Below, piece after piece: positions 17,272 through 25,857 of a stretch of 33,501 nucleotides of DNA. A program made the position numbers and the translations under genes. The stretch comes from Prochlorococcus sp. AG-424-M03. GTDB taxonomy: Bacteria; Cyanobacteriota; Cyanobacteriia; PCC-6307; Cyanobiaceae. A model generated the notes under the pieces. The model worked only from the letters and a program-made list of their open reading frames with translations, had not been told where the DNA came from and did no database searches. Every line of letters begins with the position of its first letter. Position 1 is the stretch's first letter. The stretch spans positions 1 through 33,501 of the forward strand of contig QCNH01000008.1 of NCBI GenBank assembly GCA_003213275.1, in the 5' to 3' direction.

Positions 17272-18117
17272 TTGTTAATAGCGACTTGGAATGTTAACTC
17301 TATAAGAACCAGACTTTCACAAATAATAGATTGGATAAATCAATTCAATCCAGATATTCTATGTTTGCAGGAAACAAAAGTTATAGATGATAGTTTCCCA
17401 GTTGAACCTTTTGAAAAATTAGGATATTCAGTGGAGGTCTACGGACAAAAATCATACAATGGTGTTGCTATTATTTCTAAAATAAAAGCAAAAAATGTTA
17501 AAAAAGGATTCTACGGTTGTACCGGCTTCGATCAAAATATCAAAATTTTCCTAGATCAAAAAAGATTAATTTCTGCTGATATTAATGGTATTAGAATCAT
17601 AAATGTCTATGTGCCAAATGGATCTTCTCTAGAATCTGATAAATTCGAATATAAAATTAATTGGTTAAGGTGTTTAGCTTCATTTTTGGATGAGCAAGAA
17701 AACAAAGGAGAATTAATTTGTCTTACGGGTGATTTTAATATTGCTCCATCTAGCTTGGATATTTATGATCCAAAAAAATATGAAGGAGGAATAATGGCAT
17801 CAGAGATAGAGAGAAAAGCACTAAATAATGTTCTGAAAGAGAGATTAATAGATTCTTTCAGGATTTTTGAAAAAAATACGGGCCATTGGAGTTGGTGGGA
17901 TTACCGTAATAACGCATATGAATTAAAAAAAGGTTGGAGAATCGACCATATCTACATCAGCAAAGAACTTTCATCAAAACTCAAAAGTTGTGTTATAGAC
18001 AGCTCACCAAGAGGGAATTTACGTCCAAGTGATCATGTCCCAGTTATGATTGATCTTAACTTGAACGAAATAAATGAAGATTTTTTTGAGGATGAGGATA
18101 ATTTTTTCGAAATATAA
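17272..18117 (+). CDS. xth: Exodeoxyribonuclease III (AP endonuclease)
   Basis: A 281-aa enzyme that cuts DNA at abasic sites and trims 3' blocks in base excision repair. Seen: IATWNVNSIR at residues 3-12, CLQETK near residues 31-36 with the metal-binding Glu, GDFNIAP in the centre, WRIDHIYIS, and SDHVPVMIDL near the C terminus with the catalytic His. The start must be TTG 17272, since the first conserved strand begins two codons later and there is no nearby ATG. The last ten residues are very acidic and phenylalanine-rich (EDFFEDEDNFFEI), an extension beyond the normal core. Confidence 0.96.
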   Translation: MLIATWNVNSIRTRLSQIIDWINQFNPDILCLQETKVIDDSFPVEPFEKLGYSVEVYGQKSYNGVAIISKIKAKNVKKGFYGCTGFDQNIKIFLDQKRLISADINGIRIINVYVPNGSSLESDKFEYKINWLRCLASFLDEQENKGELICLTGDFNIAPSSLDIYDPKKYEGGIMASEIERKALNNVLKERLIDSFRIFEKNTGHWSWWDYRNNAYELKKGWRIDHIYISKELSSKLKSCVIDSSPRGNLRPSDHVPVMIDLNLNEINEDFFEDEDNFFEI

Positions 18118-18147
18118 ATAAAATAAATATAATTTCTCTAATGCCTG

Positions 18148-18173
18148 AAAACACTTATAAATAAAGAGTTTTT
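18148..18173 (+). terminator. Possible weak terminator after xth
   Basis: AAAACACTT and AAGAGTTTT face each other across a 7-base loop with one mismatch, followed by one further T. The stem is A+T rich and short, so chance is a real alternative. The rest of the 226-bp gap between xth and hemL holds no frame or RNA gene that I can see, other than the hemL promoter. Confidence 0.3.
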
Positions 18174-18271
18174 ATAAATAATACTAATTTGTATTTTGAT
18201 TTCCTAAAAATTAATAATTTACAATCCAAACTATCGCAATAAAAATATCATAATGTAGAATTTCAATTTGA

Positions 18272-18300
18272 TTGACAAAATTTTTACTTATTTCTAATTT
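18272..18300 (+). promoter_or_regulatory. Sigma-70 promoter of hemL
   Basis: A perfect -35 TTGACA (18272-18277), a 17-bp spacer and a -10 TAATTT (18295-18300). A start of transcription near 18307 would give a leader of about 37 bases before the GTG start of hemL. The perfect -35 is unusual for this organism group, where -35 boxes are often weak, and fits a highly expressed gene. Confidence 0.7.
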
Positions 18301-18343
18301 AGAACATGACAAGATTTTTCTCAAAGCATCATTTAGTTAAATT

Positions 18344-19645
18344 GTGACTAACATATTTAATTGCACTAAATCAGAACAAATTTTCTCCGCTGCCCAAGAA
18401 TTAATGCCCGGAGGAGTCAGCTCTCCAGTAAGAGCTTTTAAGTCTGTCGGGGGTCAGCCAATTGTCTTTGATAGAGTCAAAGGTCCCTTTGCTTGGGATA
18501 TTGATGGAAATAGATATATTGACTATATAGGAAGTTGGGGTCCGGCTATTTGTGGACATGCCCACCCTGAAGTTACAACCGCATTACAGGAAGCAATTGA
18601 GAAAGGCACAAGCTTTGGTGCTCCATGCGTTTTAGAGAACAAACTTGCTGAGATGGTTATAGATGCAGTTCCATCTGTAGAAATGGTTAGATTTGTTAAT
18701 AGTGGAACTGAAGCCTGTATGGCTGTTTTGAGGCTTATGAGAGCATTTACTGGAAGAGATAAAGTTATTAAGTTTGATGGTTGCTACCACGGTCATGCAG
18801 ATATGTTTTTGGTTAAAGCAGGATCAGGTGTAGCCACTTTAGGTTTACCAGATTCTCCAGGGGTTCCAAGGACAACAACTGCCAATACACTCACTGCTCC
18901 CTACAATGATCTTGAAGCAGTAAAAAAATTATTTTCTGAAAATCCTGATGCCATTGCGGGAGTAATTCTTGAACCTATTGTGGGAAATGCTGGATTTATT
19001 ACTCCAGAACCTGGATTTTTAGAGGGATTAAGAGAATTAACTACTGAGAATGGATCCTTATTAGTTTTTGATGAAGTAATGACTGGATTTAGAATAAGTT
19101 ATGGAGGTGCTCAAGAAAAGTTTGGGGTTACTCCTGATTTAACCACACTTGGGAAAGTAATTGGTGGAGGCCTTCCTGTTGGAGCTTATGGAGGCAAGAA
19201 AGAAATAATGTCAATGGTCGCCCCTTCAGGACCGGTCTACCAGGCAGGTACTTTAAGCGGTAACCCATTAGCAATGACTGCTGGCATAAAAACTCTTGAA
19301 CTACTCAAGCAAGATGGCACATACGATAAACTAGATTCAACAACTTCTAGATTAATTGAAGGGATAATTCAGTCTGCAGAAAATAATGGTATCGCTATTA
19401 ACGGTGGAAGTGTAAGCGCTATGTTTGGATTTTTCTTATGTGAAGGGCCAGTTAGGAACTTTGATGATGCAAAAACAAATGATGCTGAACTTTTTGGTAA
19501 GTTGCATAGAGAGATGCTTCAACGAGGAATTTACCTAGCTCCAAGTCCCTTCGAAGCTGGTTTCACATCACTAGCTCATAGTGAAGAAGAAATTGATAAA
19601 ACTATCGAGGCTTTTGATCAATCCTTTAACGCGATAAAAAAATAA
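18344..19645 (+). CDS. hemL: Glutamate-1-semialdehyde 2,1-aminomutase
   Basis: A 433-aa PLP enzyme that makes 5-aminolevulinate by the C5 route, the entry to all tetrapyrroles. Seen: [17 protein letters not shown] near residues 21-37, [17 protein letters not shown] near residues 119-135, [10 protein letters not shown] at 241-250, and the PLP-binding Lys in [12 protein letters not shown] (about K271). Length is normal. It begins with GTG at 18344; no ATG fits the N terminus. A consensus promoter lies just upstream and a strong hairpin overlaps its stop codon. Base composition is somewhat richer in G+C than its neighbours, as expected of a conserved, highly expressed gene. Confidence 0.97.
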   Translation: MTNIFNCTKSEQIFSAAQELMPGGVSSPVRAFKSVGGQPIVFDRVKGPFAWDIDGNRYIDYIGSWGPAICGHAHPEVTTALQEAIEKGTSFGAPCVLENKLAEMVIDAVPSVEMVRFVNSGTEACMAVLRLMRAFTGRDKVIKFDGCYHGHADMFLVKAGSGVATLGLPDSPGVPRTTTANTLTAPYNDLEAVKKLFSENPDAIAGVILEPIVGNAGFITPEPGFLEGLRELTTENGSLLVFDEVMTGFRISYGGAQEKFGVTPDLTTLGKVIGGGLPVGAYGGKKEIMSMVAPSGPVYQAGTLSGNPLAMTAGIKTLELLKQDGTYDKLDSTTSRLIEGIIQSAENNGIAINGGSVSAMFGFFLCEGPVRNFDDAKTNDAELFGKLHREMLQRGIYLAPSPFEAGFTSLAHSEEEIDKTIEAFDQSFNAIKK

Positions 19646-19684
19646 TCATCTACTTATTTTCTTTAAGTAAAAATGTAGATGATT
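19644..19684 (-). terminator. Hairpin terminator between hemL and the SPFH gene
   Basis: A perfect 10-bp inverted repeat: AATCATCTAC at 19644-19653 and GTAGATGATT at 19675-19684. Read on the minus strand the stem is followed by A and then seven T, a classic intrinsic terminator for the SPFH gene. On the plus strand it is not followed by a T run, so termination of hemL there is less certain. The left arm overlaps the last two bases of the hemL stop codon. Confidence 0.8.
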
Positions 19685-19715
19685 AACTATATATAGAAAT
19701 TTTTATTATAAATAA

Positions 19716-20519
19716 TTATCTTCTTCCACCAACTATAACTGGGGGAGAGCCTCCTTCTGAACCAGGTAGTCCAGGAACAACTTGTGTACTTCCATCCCAT
19801 TTATCTAGAAATAATTTGAAAAGCACTTGATCGTCAAGGCTTTTATTTAATGTCTCATATCTCAGTGCTTCTTGTTCAGCAATTTCTACTTCTGTCTTTG
19901 CTCTTAGTAATTGCTGACCAGCTATTTGCTTTTGTTCAATAGCAGCTCTGTATTCTTCAGCGATCTCCAATCCAGTAAGATCTAAACTTTTAACATCTAC
20001 ATAATCGAATGAATTTAGCTCTTTAGCAACTGTATCACCTACTTTTTCAGAAATTACTGCAAATTCAGTAGCTATTGTTTCTAGTTCATATTGAGAAAAA
20101 ACTGATTTTAGAGCTTTGAGTAATGATGGCTGAACAATCTTTTGATAAACATCGCTATTTCTACTTGCTATTGTTGCGAAAATTCTCCCTGCTTCATTAG
20201 GTTTTACTGAGTACTTAACAGTAGCTGTAGCCCTTATAACCTGAAGATCTTTAGTTAAAGTTTCAAATTTTTCGGGTTGAACTTGAGTTTTAATATCAAA
20301 CGGATATATAGACTGAACAAATGGAAGTTTAAAGTTTAAACCAGCTCTCCTAGAGGGGCCACTTACTTTTCCTAATGTTGTAACGACTGCAACTTGTCCA
20401 GACGGAACAACAAAGAGAGCTTGGGTAAGCAATAAAAAGCCCGTAAAAGACAATACAATCAATAATGTTGCTGTCCCACCAGGACCTGTTGGTGTGACAT
20501 TTTTAAAAGATGTTGACAT
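19716..20519 (-). CDS. SPFH/band 7 (prohibitin-like) membrane protein
   Basis: A 267-aa protein with one N-terminal membrane helix (LLIVLSFTGFLLLTQALFVV, about residues 19-38) and a band 7 domain: PSGQVAVVTTLGKVSG, then RRAGLNFKLPFVQSIYPFDI and the domain helices to about residue 200. A long helix with EEYRAAIEQKQIAGQQLLRA and Glu/Ala-rich coiled coil follows, then a Gly/Pro-rich tail ending PPVIVGGRR. Such proteins form large rings in membranes and often modulate FtsH-type proteases; in cyanobacteria several paralogues exist. The partner is not evident from the neighbours. Confidence 0.92.
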   Translation of the reverse strand: MSTSFKNVTPTGPGGTATLLIVLSFTGFLLLTQALFVVPSGQVAVVTTLGKVSGPSRRAGLNFKLPFVQSIYPFDIKTQVQPEKFETLTKDLQVIRATATVKYSVKPNEAGRIFATIASRNSDVYQKIVQPSLLKALKSVFSQYELETIATEFAVISEKVGDTVAKELNSFDYVDVKSLDLTGLEIAEEYRAAIEQKQIAGQQLLRAKTEVEIAEQEALRYETLNKSLDDQVLFKLFLDKWDGSTQVVPGLPGSEGGSPPVIVGGRR

Positions 20520-20629
20520 TAAATTTTTTCTTTTAATTAATCATATTTAAATAGACTAATTAGTGCATTAATAAGGCATTTAATTAAAATATTTTTTTAA
20601 TAATTGTAAAAAAATATAGATATTATTTA

Positions 20630-20836
20630 TTAGATGTTTGATTTAAATTCTTGCAAAAGTTGTAAATAAAGTTCCTCATCTATCTCCCTAATGTCATATT
20701 CAGAGGGTAAAACACCATGTTTATGCTCATGTACTGCCATCCAACAAAATTTCTCTATTTCTTCTTTTGAAAAACGAGGATATTCTTTTACTTTCTTAAT
20801 CAATAATTGAATGAGAGAGTCTGAATAATCTGACAT
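20630..20836 (-). CDS. Small conserved protein of unknown function, 68 aa
   Basis: A 68-aa acidic, all-helical protein: an N-terminal helix SLIQLLIKKVKEY, a second SKEEIEKFCWMAVHEHKHG, and a third ELYLQLLQEFKS. The CWMAVHEHKHG stretch with one Cys and three His could bind metal, though this is only suggestive. No family recognised. It lies 27 bp upstream of nothing else on this strand except the SPFH gene 110 bp further on, and 27 bp downstream of yajQ, so it probably belongs to the yajQ transcript. The 110-bp gap after it is A+T rich and shows no feature. Confidence 0.62.
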   Translation of the reverse strand: MSDYSDSLIQLLIKKVKEYPRFSKEEIEKFCWMAVHEHKHGVLPSEYDIREIDEELYLQLLQEFKSNI

Positions 20837-20863
20837 ATTTTAAAAATAATCTTCCTAAAGACT

Positions 20864-21361
20864 TTATCTAAAGTTATTGGCTTTGAGAGGAATATTAAAA
20901 GACTCTTCCAAATCACTAACAATTTTAATTGCTAATTGAAGGTCATTTTTACTCTTACTAGAAACTCTGAGTGTTTCTCCATTGATGCTGACATTAATTT
21001 TTTTTATTTGATCTCTAATATTTTTACTGATTTTTTTTGCTATTTCTTGTTTAATTCCTTGTTTTAATAGAATTGTCTGCTTCACTCTATTACCACTAAC
21101 CATTTCAATTTCACCGTAGTCAAAGATTTTTAAAGATAAGTTTCTTTTTATTGCCTTTTGCCTAATTATGTCATTGACAGCATTTAAGGTTAGTTCGCTA
21201 TTGGTGATTATAAAGATATTTTCTTTGTCTAACTCAACTGAAGTATCTGTCCCCTTCAGATCATATCGCTGAGAAATTTCCCTTTTTACTTGATCCAAAG
21301 TGTTCACTAATTCCTGTCTCTCAAAATCAGAAACTACATCAAATGAAAAACTTTCTGCCAT
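20864..21361 (-). CDS. YajQ family nucleotide-binding protein
   Basis: A 165-aa YajQ protein, two ferredoxin-like domains. Seen: the opening FSFDVVSDFERQELVNTLDQ (residues 5-24), REISQRYDLKGTDTSVEL, and the C-terminal SSKSKNDLQLAIKIV. Family members bind nucleotides or RNA and, in Xanthomonas and Pseudomonas, cyclic di-GMP; whether this one does so is unknown, and I see no GGDEF or EAL gene in the window. Length is normal. Confidence 0.93.
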   Translation of the reverse strand: MAESFSFDVVSDFERQELVNTLDQVKREISQRYDLKGTDTSVELDKENIFIITNSELTLNAVNDIIRQKAIKRNLSLKIFDYGEIEMVSGNRVKQTILLKQGIKQEIAKKISKNIRDQIKKINVSINGETLRVSSKSKNDLQLAIKIVSDLEESFNIPLKANNFR

Positions 21362-21426
21362 CTTAAATTTTAAACGCTAAATATTATTAGCATAAATCAT
21401 CTTTAAATAAGAAAAAATGGATTAAT

Positions 21427-21939
21427 TTAATCAAAAAATAACAAACTAACCACTTTTCCCATTTCTTCGGCGCATCTACAACTATTTAGTAAAGTTTCAC
21501 TATCGTGGAAGGCAAAGCATATTAATTGATCACATCTAGTAATAATTTCTTGATTACAAAGACTGCTTGCAAGTGGCAAAGGCAATTCATCATTTTCACT
21601 TTTTTCAACCAAATGCATAACCCTTTCAAGTTGATCCTTTATTTCGGGTATTTGTCTATCAAGGCTTTGTGGTAATAAAACAGTCAATAATGATGGATTA
21701 ATATCTAACACAGCTCTAATAACTGCTGCATTAACACCTTGAGATCCAGAGGTAAGGATATTATGTCCTTCCTCTGCTAACGACCTTGCTATCAACTCAA
21801 TTAAGTGAATATCCACAACCGGTACGTGTCTACTACCCAAAAAAGCAATCCTCCTTTTCCCATTATCTTGGAGTTTTGCAAGTTCTTGAGCTAGGGCATC
21901 AACGCCTTCGGTTGCTGGTAGATCTAAAGAGCGACTCAA
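21427..21939 (-). CDS. DprA/LOG-like Rossmann (SLOG superfamily) protein
   Basis: A 170-aa single-domain protein. Seen: IAFLGSRHVPVVDIHLIELI near residues 31-50, GHNILTSGSQGVNAAVIRAV near residues 58-77, and a late CDQLICFAFHDSETLLNSCR strand-turn-helix. The GSR and SGSQGVN loops match the nucleotide-binding pattern of the DprA/LOG group. It lacks the DNA-binding extras of full DprA, so I do not call it a natural-competence protein. The start is TTG 21939, preceded by AGGAAC. It follows the phosphotransacetylase-like gene by 25 bp on the same strand, so both are likely co-expressed. Confidence 0.7.
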   Translation of the reverse strand: MSRSLDLPATEGVDALAQELAKLQDNGKRRIAFLGSRHVPVVDIHLIELIARSLAEEGHNILTSGSQGVNAAVIRAVLDINPSLLTVLLPQSLDRQIPEIKDQLERVMHLVEKSENDELPLPLASSLCNQEIITRCDQLICFAFHDSETLLNSCRCAEEMGKVVSLLFFD

Positions 21940-21964
21940 AATAATATAGTTCCTATATTTGAAA

Positions 21965-23074
21965 TTAGCATTTATCTGAAAAATTGCAGGGAAAATCTAT
22001 CTTTTCGAGAATTTTTTCTAGATTTACATTCTCCTGAACTAATTGAACGGCATAAGAAGCTTTTATTGATTCATGTATTCTGACATGACCAAAAGCTTGT
22101 TCAATAATTTCTACGGAGGCAAGAGTATCTAATTCCACTTTCAAAATTGGTACCTCCAATTCCTCTGCTCTATGAATCAATTGTGACAAAGGTTCTCCTA
22201 AACCAGTTAAGATCAAACATTGAGTTGAAGCCTCCAAAGCGGCAAGTTGGATATCAGTTCTATCAGCTCCGGTAACTACAGCCATATTTCGTCTTCTTCT
22301 AAAAAATTCCATTGCAGAATTCACTCCCATTGCACCAATACTTAATGTTTCAACAAGTAATTCATCTTTTTCAGGGCAACAAATTACTTGGGCATCTAGT
22401 CTTCTTACAAGTTCACCGACGGTAACACTTCTTAGAAGGGGTGACTTAGGCATCACTCCAAACACTTCAATATTAAGCTCTTTAAGAGAAGGTATTATTT
22501 CATTTTTCACTTTTTCAACTTCTTGAGGCAAAACCCCATTAATTACAACTCCAGCCAAATGCTCTCCTAATTGTTTTTTTGCATCAAGTAATGCATCCAC
22601 GCTTTTACAGTCTTCCCATAAAGTAACAATTAAAACTTTCGCATCTAAACTTTCAGCTAGTTGTGGAAGACTTAAACCATAAATCATTCCTTCATGAAGA
22701 TTTCCAGCTGCCTCTAAAATATTCAGCCCTTCAAAATCATCATTAACCAATCCCTTAATTTGATCAAAACCTTTTCCTGGAAGTAAGTCTTTATTAAAGA
22801 TTCTTTTTTCAGCTGATATATTATCCAATAATCCTACTGAAGAAATTAAGTTCTCTTCTTCGATATTTAATGTTGATCCAATAAACTTAACATCATCATC
22901 TATTAATCCTTCATAAGACATTGAAGGGAGATTAGTAAGTTCGATACATGTTGCTAGTGGTTTCCCAATGCGTACTTTTTTTTTCTCTTGTAAAAGTCTT
23001 TTTGCTATACCAAGAACCATCGCAGACTTACCACTAAATGGCTCACATGAACCAATTAACAATATATCGCTCAT
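21965..23074 (-). CDS. BioD-like P-loop/DRTGG protein (phosphotransacetylase N-terminal family)
   Basis: A 369-aa protein resembling the regulatory front half of long phosphotransacetylases but without the catalytic Pta domain. Residues 1 to about 200 form a dethiobiotin synthetase-like P-loop domain with EPFSGKSAMV at 11-20 and LNILEAAGNLHEG near residues 116-128. Residues from about 210 form a DRTGG domain, with VVTGADRTDIQLAALEAS near residues 269-286. Stand-alone versions are widespread in cyanobacteria and their role is not established to my knowledge. It is the first gene of a probable minus-strand unit with the DprA/LOG-like gene. Confidence 0.82.
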   Translation of the reverse strand: MSDILLIGSCEPFSGKSAMVLGIAKRLLQEKKKVRIGKPLATCIELTNLPSMSYEGLIDDDVKFIGSTLNIEEENLISSVGLLDNISAEKRIFNKDLLPGKGFDQIKGLVNDDFEGLNILEAAGNLHEGMIYGLSLPQLAESLDAKVLIVTLWEDCKSVDALLDAKKQLGEHLAGVVINGVLPQEVEKVKNEIIPSLKELNIEVFGVMPKSPLLRSVTVGELVRRLDAQVICCPEKDELLVETLSIGAMGVNSAMEFFRRRRNMAVVTGADRTDIQLAALEASTQCLILTGLGEPLSQLIHRAEELEVPILKVELDTLASVEIIEQAFGHVRIHESIKASYAVQLVQENVNLEKILEKIDFPCNFSDKC

Positions 23075-23226
23075 AATTAGAAAAATTATTTATCAATAGG
23101 TTCAAGATAATATTTTTTTCAGAACTAAACAAATATTTATTTATGAGTTTTAATCAAACAAATACTTAAATATTTTTTTTTGGTAAATTTGTTTTAATTC
23201 TTTGGCATTTCATAAAATCAAGCAAA

Positions 23227-23946
23227 ATGATAAATTCAACCAAAAACAAAAAAACTGTTGGGATTACTGGAGCTTCTGGCGCATTAGGGAAAGAACTAAC
23301 AAAGTTGTTTCGTCAAAAAGGATATAAAGTGATTGGATTTACTCATAGTAAAACTAATTATGAAATAAACCTTGAATCTCCAAATGAATGGATTCAATGG
23401 GAATGCGGTAAAGAATCTTCATTAAAAAAACATTTAGAAAAGATAGACATTTTAATTTTGAACCATGGTATCTATGATTTGAGTAGAAAAAATTCCAATT
23501 ATGAAAACTCAATAGAAATAAATGCATTAAGCAAATTCAAATTTTTAAATTTATTTGAAGATATTGCTCTAACCAACAAGTCAATAATAAAAAAAGAGAT
23601 TTGGATAAACACATCTGAAGCAGAAATATTACCAGCCTTAAATCCATCATATGAGATTAGTAAATCACTTATTGGTCAATTAGTTTCATTCAAAAAAAAT
23701 CTTATGGACAAAGAAACGAAGAAAAAATTAATTATTAAAAAAATCATCTTAGGGCCTTTTAAGTCAGAACTAAATCCCATCGGGATTATGAGTCCCAAAT
23801 TTGTATCTAAAAAGATTTATGATTTAGCCAATTCAAAAAGCTATTTAATGATAATCAGCCCAAACCCTTTAACCTACTTACTTTTTCCATTGAAAGAATT
23901 TTTTAATTTTTTGTATTGTCAAATTATCTATAAATACAAATCTTAG
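23227..23946 (+). CDS. Short-chain dehydrogenase/reductase family protein
   Basis: A 239-aa Rossmann protein. Seen: the NAD(P)-binding VGITGASGALGKEL at residues 11-24, LILNHGIYD near residues 77-85 (the NxG strand), NTSEAEILP as the catalytic Ser strand, and YEISK near residues 142-146 as the YxxxK active site. The C-terminal 35 residues are hydrophobic and aromatic (NPLTYLLFPLKEFFNFLYCQ), which may anchor it to a membrane. Substrate unknown. A 152-bp A+T-rich gap lies before it with no visible frame. It converges on map with three bases between the stops. Confidence 0.88.
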   Translation: MINSTKNKKTVGITGASGALGKELTKLFRQKGYKVIGFTHSKTNYEINLESPNEWIQWECGKESSLKKHLEKIDILILNHGIYDLSRKNSNYENSIEINALSKFKFLNLFEDIALTNKSIIKKEIWINTSEAEILPALNPSYEISKSLIGQLVSFKKNLMDKETKKKLIIKKIILGPFKSELNPIGIMSPKFVSKKIYDLANSKSYLMIISPNPLTYLLFPLKEFFNFLYCQIIYKYKS

Positions 23947-23949
23947 TAT

Positions 23950-24789
23950 CTAGAAATCTCTATCCGTCAATATTTCGATACCATCTTTTAAAACAACTAT
24001 TGTATGCTCCCATTGCGCTGATAATTTTCCATCTTTTGTTATTACAGTCCATCTATCATTTAATGTTTTACAAAATTTAGTCCCTTCGTTAACAATAGGT
24101 TCAACAGCTAATGTCATTCCTTCACGAAGTACGACGTTTGGTAATTCTTTGGTCCGAAAATTAAATACTGATGGTTCTTCATGAAGATTTCTACCAACTC
24201 CATGACCTGTATAATCTTCGACAACACTAAAGCCATTTTTTATAACAATATCTTCAATTTCCCCAGCCACATCGAGGAGTGTATTACCTGCCTTAATTTT
24301 CGAAAGCCCGCCATACAGTGCTTTATAAGCTACATCACTAAGATTTTGGGCCTTTGAACTTACTTCTCCCACACAAATGGATATACAACTATCCCCATGG
24401 AAGCCATCTAAATATGCTCCAGTATCAATTTTAACTAAGTCACCATTTTTAATTATTTTATTTTTATTTGGTATTCCATGGACAACCTCATTATTAATAC
24501 TAGAACAAATACTAGATGGGAAACCATGGTAGCCCTTAAAACTTGGTACAGCTCCAAAACTTTTTATTCTCTTTTCTGCAAAATCATCTAAATCTTTTGT
24601 GCTCATTCCCGGTTTAATTAAGTCATTAATTTCCCTTAAAACTGTTGCTACTATCCTGCTAGATTTTTTCATCATATTTATTTCACGTGCAGACTTTATT
24701 TCAATTCCTCTTCTTCTTTGAATAAAAGGAACTTGATCATGAGATTTGGAATTATTTTTATTTAATAAAAGATCTGCAAAATGTTTCAT
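23950..24789 (-). CDS. map: Methionine aminopeptidase, type I
   Basis: A 279-aa enzyme that removes the initiator Met. Seen: a metal-binding Asp in VKIDTGAYLDGFHGDS near residues 140-155 (two Asp), the His in YTGHGVGRNLHEEP, the Glu in LAVEPIVNEGT and the final Glu in SAQWEHTIVV. The N-terminal 35 residues (LLLNKNNSKSHDQVPFIQRR) extend beyond the minimal type Ia enzyme and resemble the extensions of some cyanobacterial and plastid forms. Start ATG 24789. Confidence 0.96.
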   Translation of the reverse strand: MKHFADLLLNKNNSKSHDQVPFIQRRRGIEIKSAREINMMKKSSRIVATVLREINDLIKPGMSTKDLDDFAEKRIKSFGAVPSFKGYHGFPSSICSSINNEVVHGIPNKNKIIKNGDLVKIDTGAYLDGFHGDSCISICVGEVSSKAQNLSDVAYKALYGGLSKIKAGNTLLDVAGEIEDIVIKNGFSVVEDYTGHGVGRNLHEEPSVFNFRTKELPNVVLREGMTLAVEPIVNEGTKFCKTLNDRWTVITKDGKLSAQWEHTIVVLKDGIEILTDRDF

Positions 24790-24884
24790 TGGAATAAATA
24801 ATAGTAATAGGTAAATATCATCAAAATAGCCATTATGATCTTGGCTATCTTAAATCTATCAGTAACAATAGGAAAGAAACAGTA

Positions 24885-25193
24885 ATGAAATTTTTATATA
24901 ATTCTAGGCAATTTCATAAGGCTTTGGCGCCTTGGGTTTTTCTTCCATTATTTATATCTTCAATTACCGGCCTTCTCTATAGGGTTTCAAAAGATTTATT
25001 AGGTTACTCTAGAGACCAAGTGCATTGGTTAATGTCCCTCCATGAGGGCGAATGGCTTGGAGATAATGGAGAATTAATATATGTATTGTTGAATTCCCTT
25101 GGAGTTTTATGGATGCTCATCACAGGATTTCAAATGTTTTCAAAAACAATTTCATTTACTAAAAAGGTTACTAAAGGCGAGTCAAAAGGTTAA
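24885..25193 (+). CDS. PepSY-associated membrane helix protein
   Basis: A 102-aa protein with two membrane helices: [19 protein letters not shown] near residues 18-36 and [19 protein letters not shown] near residues 67-85, separated by a loop containing [13 protein letters not shown]. The His-Lys start ([11 protein letters not shown]) and the HEGEWLG loop are typical of the PepSY-associated membrane family. The role is unknown; related proteins sit near haem or iron enzymes. AGGAAAG ending nine bases or so before ATG is a good ribosome binding site. rplS follows 32 bp downstream. Confidence 0.78.
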   Translation: MKFLYNSRQFHKALAPWVFLPLFISSITGLLYRVSKDLLGYSRDQVHWLMSLHEGEWLGDNGELIYVLLNSLGVLWMLITGFQMFSKTISFTKKVTKGESKG

Positions 25194-25225
25194 GATATAA
25201 AACTTGTAGGATAAAAAAGACCAAA

Positions 25226-25696
25226 ATGGCTAAAGAGAAACAAGAAAATGAATTAGAAACCGGTATTAAAGCTGACGGATCAATTGATGTGGCAGTTGAA
25301 AAGGAAGAAAAAAACTTGGTTTCTAAAACCGCAAAAACAATAAGTGTTTCAAACCTTATTGAGGAATTTGAGAATGAACAATTAAAAAAAGAGTTACCTG
25401 AAATTTATGTTGGGGACACCGTTAAAGTTGGAGTGAAAATTACAGAGGGTAACAAAGAAAGAGTTCAACCTTACGAAGGTGTTGTCATCGCGAAAAGACA
25501 TGGAGGTCTTAACCAGACAATTACAGTTAGAAGAATTTTCCAAGGCATAGGTGTTGAAAGAGTCTTTATGCTACATAGTCCACAAGTTGCCTCTCTAAAA
25601 GTTGAACGTCGAGGTAAAGTAAGAAGAGCTAAGTTATTCTATCTAAGAGATAGGGTAGGAAAAGCTACTCGCGTAAAACAACGCTTTGATCGATAA
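25226..25696 (+). CDS. rplS: 50S ribosomal protein L19
   Basis: A 156-aa L19. The core spans about residues 42-156, with [53 protein letters not shown] and a basic [20 protein letters not shown] end. Residues 1-40 are an acidic and Lys-rich extension ([20 protein letters not shown] and onwards) not found in most bacterial L19, so the protein is longer than usual. Start ATG 25226. tRNA-Trp, the hyper-conserved small gene, tRNA-Asp and gltX follow on the same strand, making this a translation-related block. Confidence 0.96.
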   Translation: MAKEKQENELETGIKADGSIDVAVEKEEKNLVSKTAKTISVSNLIEEFENEQLKKELPEIYVGDTVKVGVKITEGNKERVQPYEGVVIAKRHGGLNQTITVRRIFQGIGVERVFMLHSPQVASLKVERRGKVRRAKLFYLRDRVGKATRVKQRFDR

Positions 25697-25734
25697 ACTT
25701 GTAAAGCAACAAGATTATTGGTCACACAGGCGCT

Positions 25735-25740
25735 TATAAT
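25735..25740 (+). promoter_or_regulatory. Possible -10 box of tRNA-Trp
   Basis: A perfect TATAAT sits nine bases before the tRNA, giving a transcription start near its 5' end. No convincing -35 box is present at the right distance, so this is a moderate call. Confidence 0.45.
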
Positions 25741-25749
25741 CATTTAGAT

Positions 25750-25822
25750 GCGTCGTTAGTTCAGTTGGTAGAACGCAGGTCTCCAAAACCTGATGTCGGG
25801 GGTTCAAGTCCTCCACGACGCG
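25750..25822 (+). tRNA. trnW: tRNA-Trp (anticodon CCA)
   Basis: A 73-base cloverleaf. The acceptor arms GCGTCGT and ACGACGC pair fully; the D arm is GTTC...GAAC; the anticodon stem CAGGT/ACCTG encloses CTCCAAA with anticodon CCA; the T stem GGGGG/CCTCC encloses TTCAAGT with one G-U pair. The discriminator is G, as tRNA-Trp requires. The 3' CCA is not encoded. It lies between rplS and the hyper-conserved small gene. Confidence 0.97.
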
Positions 25823-25857
25823 TTTGATCAACATTATGTAAATCATTTTTTCATAAG

